Program-made: the position numbers and the translations under genes
The notes under the pieces: generated by a model
Told to the model about the DNA's origin: nothing
What the model saw: only the letters and a program-made list of their open reading frames with translations
The model's database searches: none
In this document: positions 16,308 to 25,220 of the stretch, in pieces
Layout of the letters: every line of letters begins with the position of its first letter
How positions within the stretch are numbered: the first letter of the stretch is position 1
From: Gordonia sihwensis NBRC 108236
GTDB taxonomy: Bacteria > Actinomycetota > Actinomycetes > Mycobacteriales > Mycobacteriaceae
Length of the DNA: 64,000 bases
Assembly (NCBI RefSeq): GCF_000333035.1
Contig: NZ_BANU01000020.1
Span: forward strand, 1-64,000
Direction of reading: 5' to 3'

Positions 16308-17635
16308 TTCTGCTCTCCCGGGGTGGTCATGAGTTCGAGCCAGTAGCGATAGAAGTTGCGGTGGTTCTGCTCCGAATAGTGGGGCCCCAAATGGCCGGGG
16401 TATCCCTCCTCGTGGATCTCGCCCTCGTGCCCCAGGCCCATCGCGTAGTTGAAATCCCGGGTCTGGGAGACCACCCCTCGGGCGGACTCGGTGATTTGCT
16501 CGAAGTTCTCGCCATCGTCCTGGCCAAAGATCCCGGCCGCGGCGTTCTCCTGGGACATCTGGGTGCGGGCGAAGTCCTTGACCGACTGCGGCGCGTCGCG
16601 GTCGAAGAGCGCCGTCTGCCAGACCTCGATCTCACCCGGTCCCCTCGGGTGCCATTGGAAGAGCCCGAAGACGTGGAAGACGCCGAACTTGATCCATGAC
16701 AGGTTCGGGAAGATATTGCCCTGACCGAGCCCGTGCATCTCCGCCTGCAGCGGGGAGACCCGGGCCTTGAGCCGCTCGTGCACGGCGTTGACGTACTCGA
16801 TCGCCTCCGGCCCGAGGAGCTGAGCCATCCCGACGTCGTTCTGATAGGCCCGGCCGGGCTTGCTGATGTCGCCCATCCCGTGGCCGTGGTCGAAGTATGC
16901 GATGTAGTCGCCGAGCGTGTCGTAATCGGGGAGGAAGCCGATCTGGAAGGCCGACCCATGTGTGTAGAGCACGTGGTAGTCGTCGCCGGCGAAGTTCTCC
17001 GCCGCCAGCTTCCAGTTGGCCTTGATCCGGAACTTCATCGTGGGGCCGATCACCTCGAGCCCGCCGAGCGGCGCCTCGAAGGCCAGGTCCAGATACCAGA
17101 GCTGGTCAGCGCCGAGGTAGTCTACCAGCGGGATGGCGTCCTCGTCCCAATTGGCGAAGATGAAGCCCTTGTAGTTCTCCACCCGCGGAACGGCCTTCAG
17201 ACCTAGGCGCGGCTTGTCCAGCTCGCCATGGTAGACGGTATCTGCGCGCGGTGCACCGATCAGATCGCCGTTGTTGCTGTAGGTCCAGCCGTGGTAGGGG
17301 CAGCGGAAGAACTTCGAGGACCCGGCGTCGGTGCTACACACGGCCATGCCCCGGTGGGCGCAGGAGTTGAGCATCACCCGGATCACTCCGTCCGCACCGC
17401 GAGTGGCGATCACAGGGTCCTCGCCCATGAAGTTCGTCAGGTAGTCGCCCGGCTCACTCAACTGGGACTCGTGGCCGATGAACAACCACGTCTTGGTGAA
17501 TACCCGGTCCAATTCCTTGCGGTAGGTTGCCTCGTCGACGAAGACTGTTCTGCTGACGGCACCCTCGTCGGGCTTCACCAGGTCGTGCAGTCTTGCGGCG
17601 GCCACGTCAACGGGGCGTTCGCTAATGCTGGTCAT
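16304..17635 (-). CDS. Rieske ring-hydroxylating dioxygenase alpha subunit, second operon
   Basis: This is a 443-residue catalytic subunit. Rieske ligands are Cys92, His94, Cys112 and His115 (CAHRG ... CPYHGW). The iron site is Asp218 with His221 and His226 (GDDYHVLYTH). ATG 17635 has AGAGGA 8 bp upstream. It belongs with the large alpha/beta dioxygenases of alkylbenzene, biphenyl or polycyclic aromatic type, but the substrate cannot be read from sequence. Partner genes imply a route of dihydroxylation, dehydrogenation, meta cleavage and hydrolysis. Confidence 0.92.
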   Translation of the reverse strand: MTSISERPVDVAAARLHDLVKPDEGAVSRTVFVDEATYRKELDRVFTKTWLFIGHESQLSEPGDYLTNFMGEDPVIATRGADGVIRVMLNSCAHRGMAVCSTDAGSSKFFRCPYHGWTYSNNGDLIGAPRADTVYHGELDKPRLGLKAVPRVENYKGFIFANWDEDAIPLVDYLGADQLWYLDLAFEAPLGGLEVIGPTMKFRIKANWKLAAENFAGDDYHVLYTHGSAFQIGFLPDYDTLGDYIAYFDHGHGMGDISKPGRAYQNDVGMAQLLGPEAIEYVNAVHERLKARVSPLQAEMHGLGQGNIFPNLSWIKFGVFHVFGLFQWHPRGPGEIEVWQTALFDRDAPQSVKDFARTQMSQENAAAGIFGQDDGENFEQITESARGVVSQTRDFNYAMGLGHEGEIHEEGYPGHLGPHYSEQNHRNFYRYWLELMTTPGEQK

Positions 17636-17734
17636 GATCGGGTCCTCTCGGGGTCTGACGGGTTGCGTGAGGTGAGATGGGAGGGCGGACCCGAACGGCC
17701 CACCTGTAGGCGGATCGTCTGGGCGTCTGCGGTA

Positions 17735-18808
17735 TCACTGAGCGCTGTCATTGCTGGTCCAACTGTTCTGGGCCCCGAGGTTTGCCATGCCCGCGGCGTA
17801 CAGGGCACCCTGCGCGTCGAAGGGGAGGTGGGCCACGCCGGCCCGCTCGTATGACGGGGTCGCGGCTTCCAGCCGGCTGTAGATCTCCTCCATGTCCGGA
17901 GGCAGCTCATGGTCCTGCCAGGCGGCGTAGTCCCCGTAGCCGTGGTCGTAGTTCCACTCCGGCACGTAGTAGAGGCGCCCGGACGTCCCCGCGCTGTCCT
18001 GGGCGGCGAGGAAGAGCGAGATCGGCAGCAGGTGCTCGGGAATCGCCGGGCGCATGAAGTAGGCAATGCCCTGCTCGTTGAAGGCCCGGGCGGTGGCGTC
18101 GAACCACGACGCTCGGGTGTGCCCCGGCATGATCGCGTTAACCGCGACCCCGTCGCCGCGCACTTCCTCGGCGAGGTAGAAGGTCAGCGCCATCACGGCG
18201 GCCTTGGTGGCCTGGTAAGGCATCTCGACCGTCCACGGGCGCAGCCCGTGGTAGCCGCCGCCGGCGGCGACGGCCAGGACGCCACTGCTGACGACGTTGA
18301 CGATGCTGCCCCGCTGCTGGGCCCGCATCGGCTCGATGAACCGGCGGATGGCCTTCAGCGTGCCGAACACGTTGACGCCGAACATCACCTCCCAGTCGCG
18401 GTCGGTCGTGTCAAGGGTGTTCCGGTGGCCTGTGGGCGGGAAGAGGGTTTCGGAGACCAGAGACGCGTTGTTCACTAGGACGTCGACGGTCCCGAACCTG
18501 TCGATTACAGCGTCTCGGGCGGCGTCGAGGGCGTCGTCGTCGGTGATGTCCATGTCGACGGCCATGCCGCTGCCGTCCGACTCCAGCTGCTTGCGGAAGT
18601 CGTCAGCGTCGTCCCACGTCAGGTCCGCTGCAACGACCTTGGCGCCGGCGCGCAACAGTCCCTCGCAGAGGGAACGGCCGATGCCGCGGGCTCCACCGGT
18701 GACAACGATGACTCGACCCGCCGCCTCGCCCTGCCACTCACCGAGTGCCCGCTCGACCAGCTGACGCTGCCGCGCAGTGGCCACGGTTTCTCCACCAGAC
18801 TCCGACAT
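17735..18808 (-). CDS. Short-chain dehydrogenase/reductase, probable cis-dihydrodiol dehydrogenase
   Basis: The 357-residue protein has the NAD site TGGARGIG at residues 37-44, NNAS, and a YxxxK catalytic pair in PYQATKAA. It is about 100 residues longer than a typical dihydrodiol dehydrogenase: 30 extra residues lie at the N-terminus and about 60 at the C-terminus (YSRLEAATPSYERAG and beyond). It is the first gene of the second aromatic operon, 99 bp ahead of the alpha gene, and would rearomatise the dihydrodiol. The extensions resemble larger SDRs of the XdhA or coA-pathway type, so a different alcohol substrate is possible. Confidence 0.85.
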   Translation of the reverse strand: MSESGGETVATARQRQLVERALGEWQGEAAGRVIVVTGGARGIGRSLCEGLLRAGAKVVAADLTWDDADDFRKQLESDGSGMAVDMDITDDDALDAARDAVIDRFGTVDVLVNNASLVSETLFPPTGHRNTLDTTDRDWEVMFGVNVFGTLKAIRRFIEPMRAQQRGSIVNVVSSGVLAVAAGGGYHGLRPWTVEMPYQATKAAVMALTFYLAEEVRGDGVAVNAIMPGHTRASWFDATARAFNEQGIAYFMRPAIPEHLLPISLFLAAQDSAGTSGRLYYVPEWNYDHGYGDYAAWQDHELPPDMEEIYSRLEAATPSYERAGVAHLPFDAQGALYAAGMANLGAQNSWTSNDSAQ

Positions 18809-18935
18809 CCAATTCTCCTCAAGTTAGGACGGCTTTCTGCATTGCAGTACACATAAAAGAGTATGACCTTCATCACAGGCTGTCTATGGGCTATTTTGGT
18901 ATCGAGCTATTCACTGGTGAAACTAGGAGCCGTGC
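18809..18935. promoter_or_regulatory. Divergent promoter region between SDR operon and LysR gene
   Basis: This 127-bp A/T-rich gap separates two divergent genes, the standard place for LysR control. CTAT repeats occur around 18885-18911 (CTATGGG, CTATTTTGGTAT, CTATTCAC), and ATAAAAGAGTAT lies nearer the SDR gene. I cannot fix a single T-N11-A operator by eye. Confidence 0.55.
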
Positions 18936-19850
18936 GTGGAGCTGCGTCAACTCAGGTATCTCGTTGCGGTGGCCCGCGAGGGGTCGTTCCTCCGCGCCGC
19001 CGCCACCCTCGATGTGCCGCAGCCCTCGCTGTGGCGTTCGATCAAGGCGCTGGAGGCGGAGCTGGGCATCGCCCTCTTCGAGAGGTCCGGCCGCGGAGTA
19101 CAGCTCACCGGTGCCGGGAATCAATTGCTGCCCCGCGCCCATTACCTGCTGAATCGAGCGGAGTCGGTCTCCCAGTTTGCCCACGAACTCGCTCGCGGTC
19201 GAGCGGGCGTCGTCACGGTGGCCTGCGCATATCCGCACGTGTCACGGTTCCTCGCGCCCCTGATCGGCACCTTCCGGTCGGCGCATCCCGCTATCCACGT
19301 CGCCGTCCACGAGTACTCGGGCCTGCCCGCGATCGAACAGGTGCTTAACGGGGACGTCGATCTCGTGACGGGCCTCGGGCAGGCCGACCAGCGTCTTGCG
19401 GGCCACCAGCTCGGCGACGTGCGGCTGGCGGTGGTGACCTCCGACGACCACCCGTGGCGGGGCCGGAGCCACGTCTTGGTCGCTGAATTGCGTGGCCAGC
19501 CGGTGCTCACCGGGCACGCCGATAGCCTCACCCGGCGCCTGCTGGAGCCGGCGCTGCGGGCAGGGGGCTTCGGGCTCGACATCACGTCGGAGAGCGTCAA
19601 CGCCACCACCATCGTTGCGCTCGCCCGGGCAGGGCTGGGCGTGGCCGTCATCGCCGACGACAACCTCAGTGCCGACGACTCGGCCAGATGGCCAGTGCTG
19701 GTCGACGAGCACACCCCGATGAGCGCCCCGCTGTGGATCTACTGGTCACGCGAAGGAGGCATCGCCCCGGCGGTACGGTCCTTCGTGCGCCACGTCCAGG
19801 GGACCGGCAACCGGCTGGACCGGGACGGCGGGCAGCCCAGTCCAGCCTGA
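18936..19850 (+). CDS. LysR-family transcriptional regulator
   Basis: GTG 18936 gives 304 residues. The N-terminal winged helix (ELRQLRYLVAVAREGSFLRA, then LDVPQPSLWRSIKALEAELG, then LFERSGRGVQLT) is complete, and a two-lobed effector domain follows (VTVACAYP, VDLVTGLGQ, GLGVAVIADD). It is transcribed away from the second aromatic operon and very likely controls it from the shared 127-bp gap. The inducer is unknown. Confidence 0.92.
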   Translation: MELRQLRYLVAVAREGSFLRAAATLDVPQPSLWRSIKALEAELGIALFERSGRGVQLTGAGNQLLPRAHYLLNRAESVSQFAHELARGRAGVVTVACAYPHVSRFLAPLIGTFRSAHPAIHVAVHEYSGLPAIEQVLNGDVDLVTGLGQADQRLAGHQLGDVRLAVVTSDDHPWRGRSHVLVAELRGQPVLTGHADSLTRRLLEPALRAGGFGLDITSESVNATTIVALARAGLGVAVIADDNLSADDSARWPVLVDEHTPMSAPLWIYWSREGGIAPAVRSFVRHVQGTGNRLDRDGGQPSPA

Positions 19851-19881
19851 GGCCCAGCCGACTTCGGCCTGACCACGCCGA

Positions 19882-20121
19882 TCAGAGCAGGAGATGGTCG
19901 ATCTCCTCCGCCGCAGCTACCAGCCGAGTGAGGATGTCCTGCTCGGTCGCCGAGCTCATGCGACTGAGCGGCAGCGAGGCCTTGACAGCCAACCGCGGAG
20001 AGCGGGTCGAGGCCAGTGCGACGGCGAGGGAGGCGACATCCTCCTCGCTCTCCTCCTTGCTCGACGCGAACCCCCGGGAACGGATCGTGCGCACCGCGTC
20101 GAGAAGTTCGGTCCGGGTGCC
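19882..20121 (-). pseudogene. IclR-family regulator, C-terminal fragment
   Basis: About 80 residues of an IclR effector domain remain: GTRTELLDAVRTIRSRGFA, KEESEEDVASLAVAL and a C-terminal helix LTRLVAAAEEID. The DNA-binding domain is missing. At about 20121 the sequence changes abruptly to IS21 DNA on the opposite strand. It is a different gene from the IclR at 2837-3637. Confidence 0.75.
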
Positions 20122-20345
20122 TAGCGAATGGGCTTTACCGCCTGGTGGACGCCGCCTACGAGAAACGTGCCATCGCGATCAGCTCGAACCTGCACCCGGC
20201 CGGTTTCGACGAACTCATGCCCAAGACCATCGCCACCGCGACAGTGGATCGGCTACTGCACCGCGCCCACGTCTGCCAGACCAGCGGCGACTCCGTCCGC
20301 CTCTCCGAAGCACTCGCAGGCCAGGGAGTGAAGCCCTTGTCCTGA
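20121..20345 (+). pseudogene. IS21-family IstB helper ATPase, C-terminal fragment
   Basis: An open frame encodes LYRLVDAAYEKRAIAISSN, then HPAGFDELMPKTIATATVDR, and LLHRAHVCQTSGDS, matching the end of IstB proteins after Walker B. The ATP-binding core and the whole IstA gene are absent. The stop is at 20343-20345. It is a scrap of an IS21-type element that abuts the IclR fragment. Confidence 0.8.
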
Positions 20346-20388
20346 CAACCCGAAAACCCGAGATGGCCAACTTCTGGGCAGATCCCAT

Positions 20389-20436
20389 TGAAGTGCCCCG
20401 GGTAATCGATGTCTCCATCAAACCCGGGGCACTTCA
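20389..20436. repeat. Inverted IS3-type terminal sequences
   Basis: TGAAGTGCCCCGGGT at 20389-20403 is repeated inverted as ACCCGGGGCACTTCA at 20422-20436. The right arm extends inward to GTCTCCATCAAACCCGGGG, which matches, on the other strand, the left end of the complete IS3 element (CCCGGGTTTGATGGAGAC at 32627-32644). These are therefore leftover IS3-family ends, not a terminator. The right arm breaks the zinc-ribbon gene. Confidence 0.7.
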
Positions 20437-20741
20437 GCGGTCAGGTCGTCGGTGAGGCAGCATCGTGCGCACAGTCCTCGGCGGTGGGGTTCGTCCTGGT
20501 CTCCGCAGCGGGTGCAGGTCAGTCGGGGGTCGTCGATTCCGGCACAGTCAGTGCAGATGGGCTGGTCGTTGGCGAGGCCAGGCAGCAGTCGATCCGGGCG
20601 TTGGCAGCGGGGGCAGGTGCCGCGTCGGCGGGTGGCCTGTTGGTAGCAGCGGCGGCAGACGAAGCCCTCGGGCCAGCGCACTCCGCGATGCTGCTGCTCG
20701 TCGTTGCACCGTGTGCAGTGGTACTTCGATGTGTCAGCCAT
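20418..20741 (-). pseudogene. Zinc-ribbon protein of recombinase module, truncated by IS3 end
   Basis: ATG 20741 opens a 107-residue frame with six CxxC pairs (Cys9/12, 29/32, 43/46, 63/66, 76/79, 91/94), enough for three zinc ribbons. After CARCCLTDDLTA the reading frame enters the IS3 end, which supplies EVPRV and the stop. Related proteins that I recall beside such integrases in actinobacteria are several hundred residues long, so most of the C-terminus is probably lost. It is the third gene of the integrase/HTH/zinc-ribbon set, 23 bp after the HTH gene. Confidence 0.7.
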
Positions 20742-20764
20742 GTGTCCGCCGCCTGCCTGGGGGT

Positions 20765-21106
20765 CTACGCCGTCGGTCCGGGTCGGTGGATGTGTGCCCG
20801 CTTCGGTCGCAGTGGCACGTCGGTTGCGGGGGAGGCGTCGGTGGCTGTGGCGGTGCGTCTGGAGGGGGAGGTGTCGACGTGGAAGACGCAGAGGTCTTCG
20901 ACGGTGCAGTCCAGGACGTGGCACAGCGCTCCGAGTAGGGCCAGGGGCAGTCGCTCAGGGGTGCGTCCCAGGAGGCGGTAGAGCTGGGAGGCGGAGAGTT
21001 CGATTCCCACGTCGTGCAATGGCGTGATCAGGTCGGACAGGGTGTGCATATCTCGGTCGGTCATGACCTGGCGTAGTCGCCACTGGTAGGCGATCCGGTG
21101 TTTCAT
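20765..21106 (-). CDS. XRE-like helix-turn-helix protein of recombinase module
   Basis: The 113-residue product has an N-terminal helix-turn-helix region (WRLRQVMTDR ... GIELSASQLYRLLG), then LALLGALCHVLDCTVEDL, as in Cro/CI-type regulators, and a Ser/Thr/Pro-rich tail. ATG 21106 overlaps the integrase stop by 4 bp. It probably regulates the module or serves as a recombination accessory factor (inference). The gene itself appears intact although both neighbours are damaged. Confidence 0.8.
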   Translation of the reverse strand: MKHRIAYQWRLRQVMTDRDMHTLSDLITPLHDVGIELSASQLYRLLGRTPERLPLALLGALCHVLDCTVEDLCVFHVDTSPSRRTATATDASPATDVPLRPKRAHIHRPGPTA

Positions 21107-22232
21107 TGCTGGTCGGTCCTTTCGGGCAGGCGTTTGGCCGCGGCGCGAAGTGCGGCGGCCACGACACGGCTGCGGTAGTCGGGGGAGACGAAGGTGTAGA
21201 GCGAGGTGGTTGAGGCGTACTTGTGTCCGACTTGTTCCTGGATGAAGCGGGTGTCGTATCCGGACTCGACCAGCAGCGTGACGTAGCTGCGGCGCAGGGA
21301 GTGAAAATCCAGTCCGGGATCGGTCAGGCCGGCGGTGTCGCAGAGGTCGGCGAAGCTATGGGACAACGCGCCGTTCGAGATGCGCTCGGATCGCTCGGTC
21401 GGGAACAATGCGGTCCCGACCGGGTGGTCAAAGGTGGTGCGGCCCTGGTCGATCCATCGTTTGAGGCAGTCGATCGCCCAGGCGGTCTCCGGGACCGTCA
21501 GGACGCCACGCCGCTTGGCCGCAGATCCCTTGCCGGGTTTGCCGTGGCGGACGTAGCAGAACCCGAACTGGCCGAACTGTGGTGCTCGAGGGTTCGGTCC
21601 GAAGTCTGTCAGATCCAGCATGCGGACTTCGTTGCGACGCAGGCCCCACGCGTAGGCGACCTTGATGATCGTCGCGGTCCGCAGGGCCACCATCGCGCCC
21701 TTCGAGCCAGCCTCGAAACGGTGGTTGACCTGATCGTCCGCGAAATCGCAAAGGTCCTGCAGTTCATCGGTGGTGTAGGCCCGTTTGAGTGGATTGTCGG
21801 GGCCCTCGTAGGTGTGGCGGGCCGAGTTGGCCTCGGTGATGATCTGTATCGGATGCGTGTCGAATCGGTCCTGGCATTGCTGGGTCCACTCGTAGGCCGG
21901 ATCGAGCAGGTAGTCCATGAAATGCCGCAGTGCACCCTGGTAGCTCAGCACCGTGCCCAGGGCCAGGCCGTGGACCCCGCGCAGTTCGGTGAACCAGTCA
22001 TCGACCATCGGGGCGTCCAGTGCCAGGGGCCGGCGACACCGCAGAAGTCCTGGAACCGCCGGATCGTGGCGACCTGGGCCGCGATCGTGCCAACGGACAG
22101 GTTCCGGGCCATCTGCTGGTGCGACCACCCGGTGACCATCGCCTCGAACACCGCGGCTTCCGGCCGCAGGACAGCGATGCCGTCGGCCAATTGCAGCCGC
22201 GCCGACCCCGGCGGAGGATCCTGATCTGCCAT
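21103..22232 (-). pseudogene. Tyrosine recombinase (integrase) with a frameshift
   Basis: The catalytic domain is complete: Arg in WGLRRNEVRML, a beta-hairpin Lys (GKPGKGSAAKRR), HSLRRSYVTLL, and the Tyr in GHKYASTTSLYTF. The genuine N-terminal SAM-like domain starts at ATG 22232 (MADQDPPPGSARLQLADG ... TIRRFQDFCGVAGPWHWTP) in another frame. The two parts join at about 22005-22016 and need one inserted base. The longer single frame starting at 22383 gives a meaningless N-terminus. This is either a real frameshift or a sequencing error. The second recombinase at 31752 has the same N-terminal domain and supports the reconstruction. Confidence 0.82.
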
Positions 22233-22443
22233 CTCGCACCACCCAAACATGGTTCGCGATATATGCGAAAGTATCGCACTTTGCGCGAATCAACACAAGA
22301 GGTCGCAGGTAGCGGCATTGCCAGTCAGTCCGCGGAGGTTGGGCCACTGCACTCAGAGGCGGCCCCGGGAAGCGGTCCGTCACGTGACGACGTGCAGGTC
22401 AGTCGGGGTGCCGGACAGGGCGGGCGAGAGAATGTCCGGGAGG
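22233..22443. promoter_or_regulatory. Upstream region of the recombinase module with palindromes
   Basis: Two overlapping inverted repeats lie 21 to 58 bp before the integrase start: TTCGC-N7-GCGAA (22253-22269) and GCGAAAGT-ATCGC-ACTTTGCGC (about 22265-22287). They could be operators for the module's HTH protein. The rest of the segment shows no gene. Confidence 0.5.
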
Positions 22444-22493
22444 TGTCGAGTTCGCAGAACTTACAACTCAGCACCCGCTACTTGTCATAACGT
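22444..22493. repeat. Left copy of split direct repeat (candidate recombination site)
   Basis: GTCGAGTTCGC (from 22445), a 22-bp spacer and CTACTTGTCATAACGT (22478-22493), followed by CTGGTTACCGG, are found in the same order and orientation at 31511-31554. TAAC...GTTA forms a small palindrome around the end of the motif, as in core sites of tyrosine recombinases. It lies about 250 bp upstream of the integrase. Confidence 0.6.
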
Positions 22494-22753
22494 CTGGTTA
22501 CCGGTGCTCGATGTGGGTGGCAAGGCGACACGAGTTTTCGGACACTGCTGCCCTGCGGAAACGACTGGTTCTGTGAGTGTCGCGAAATCGATCGCTAGCT
22601 AGCGGACGCGCTCGGACGGGGGTTTGACTACCTTGAGCCACCGTCGTGAGGTGGGGTCGTCACGTCCCACGCTGACTTGCGGATACGAGATGAAGGTCGC
22701 TTCGTCGATGTAGGGCGGGACCGTGGCTCTTTCTGGTGACGTCCTGCCGTGTG
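22494..22753. other. Intergenic stretch left of the beta-oxidation genes
   Basis: No full gene is visible. A short frame on the minus strand, 22599 to about 22735, downstream of the MaoC gene, reads TVPPYIDEATFISYPQVSVG and ends SERVR, but lacks a start codon; it may be a gene scrap. GCTAGCTAGC occurs at about 22594. No strong terminator is seen. Confidence 0.45.
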
Positions 22754-23235
22754 TCAGTTGAAGCCTCCGGACGGTGTCGTGGCCTGCTCTCTTTGCCACA
22801 TGACGATGGTCAGTTCGGCGTAGAGGACGGTGTGGTCGTCCTGATCGGTCAGCCGCATTTCTATCTTCACTCGCCCGCGTGTTCCGTCGAGAGTGATCTC
22901 GGCAATTTGGGCGGTTCCGGTGAGAACGTTGCCGGGTCGGACGGGCACCGGGAACCGTACCCGGTCGAATCCGAGCCCGGCGATCACTGCCCATTGGTTG
23001 AGCATTGTTTGTGTGAGCAGCCGTTGAGCGATGGCGATGGTGTGTACCCCGCTGGCGATGAGTCCGCGGAAGTGTCCCTGATCAGCGGCTTCCTCATCGA
23101 TGTGAAACCACTGGGCGTCCCAGCGGGTGGCGAAGTCGACCAGTTCGGACTTGGAGACGGTGTGATCGCCCAGTTCGAGGATCTGGCCCGGGGTGAAGTC
23201 TTCGGCGTAGACGGACGGACTCGGGGGCGCGGCGT

Positions 23236-23239
<4 letters not shown>
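22754..23239 (-). CDS. MaoC-like (hot-dog) dehydratase/hydratase
   Basis: GTG 23239 overlaps the acyl-CoA dehydrogenase stop (GTGA) and gives 161 residues. The hot-dog hydratase motif is visible as DAQWFHIDEEAADQGHFRG and then GLIASGVHT; PVPVRPGNVLTG and the final strands follow. It probably hydrates a trans-2-enoyl-CoA. It is the last gene of a leftward beta-oxidation operon. The longer frame upstream is a shadow of the dehydrogenase gene. Confidence 0.85.
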
Positions 23240-24399
<1,160 letters not shown>

Positions 24400-24422
24400 G
24401 ATCTTGTCCTTGTCGGGCCGGG

Positions 24423-25220
24423 TCAGCGGCCGGTGAAGTTCGGCGAACGCTTGGCCACGAAGGCGGCCTGGCCCTCGTGGCTGTCGTCTGAGGCGAGTGA
24501 ATAGACGAAGTTGCGCTTTTCGTGCTCGAGCCCTGCGGCTATCGACCCGGTCTGCGCGGCCAGGGCGGCGTCTTTGGCCAGGGCCACGGCCAGCGGGGAA
24601 TTAGCCGAGATCCGCTGCGCCAGGGCGATCGCCTGTTCGACGACCTCGTCGTCGTCGACCACCTTTCCCACCAGGCCGAGGGTGGCGGCCTCGGTCCCGG
24701 TGACCAGGTCGCCGCTGAGCAGCAGTGCCATGGCGCGAGGTTTGCCGAGCGCCCGGATGAGTCGTTGGGTGCCGCCGCCGCCGGGGATGACGCCGAGCTT
24801 GACCTCGGGTAATCCAAGGCGGGCACCCTGGCCGACGATGCTGGTGTCGCAGGCCAGGACGAGTTCGAGCCCGCCCCCCAGGGCCAGGCCCTCGACGGCT
24901 GCGATCACCGGTTTGGGGAAGTTCTCCAGGTCGGCCCATAGAGTCCCCCCGGAGGCCCGCCGCTGCCCGATCAACGGATCGGCCCGCAGGGCGTCGAACG
25001 CGGTGATGTCTGCTCCAGCGCAGAACACGCCGCTCGCGCCGGCCAAAACTATGGCGCGCACGGAGTCATCGGTCCGCAGCTCGGCTAGGTGCCTGTTCAA
25101 GGCTGCGAACACCGCGGCGTTCAGTGCATTCCGGGCCTCGGGTCGGTTGATGCGCAGGATCGCGACGGCTCCGCGTCGTTCGCTGCGCACCACATCATCG
25201 TGTCCGCTCCGGTTGTTCAT
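24423..25220 (-). CDS. Enoyl-CoA hydratase/isomerase
   Basis: ATG 25220 overlaps the ligase stop by 4 bp and gives 265 residues. Crotonase motifs are clear: NRPEARNALN, FCAGADI for the CoA oxyanion hole, EGLALGGGLEL, and GVIPGGGGTQRL including a catalytic-region glutamate in LPEVKLG. It acts in the hydration step together with, or instead of, the MaoC protein. Having both types in one operon suggests substrates of two kinds. Confidence 0.93.
   Translation of the reverse strand: MNNRSGHDDVVRSERRGAVAILRINRPEARNALNAAVFAALNRHLAELRTDDSVRAIVLAGASGVFCAGADITAFDALRADPLIGQRRASGGTLWADLENFPKPVIAAVEGLALGGGLELVLACDTSIVGQGARLGLPEVKLGVIPGGGGTQRLIRALGKPRAMALLLSGDLVTGTEAATLGLVGKVVDDDEVVEQAIALAQRISANSPLAVALAKDAALAAQTGSIAAGLEHEKRNFVYSLASDDSHEGQAAFVAKRSPNFTGR

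Noticed and set aside
20389-20436. Rho-independent terminator
   Set aside because: The arms match IS3 terminal sequence, and the right arm reads into a broken gene, so an IS remnant is the better explanation.
21103-22383. Full-length integrase of 426 residues starting at 22383
   Set aside because: Its first 110 residues are Arg/Gly-rich nonsense, while another frame encodes the true N-terminal domain shared with the second recombinase. A frameshift explains it better.
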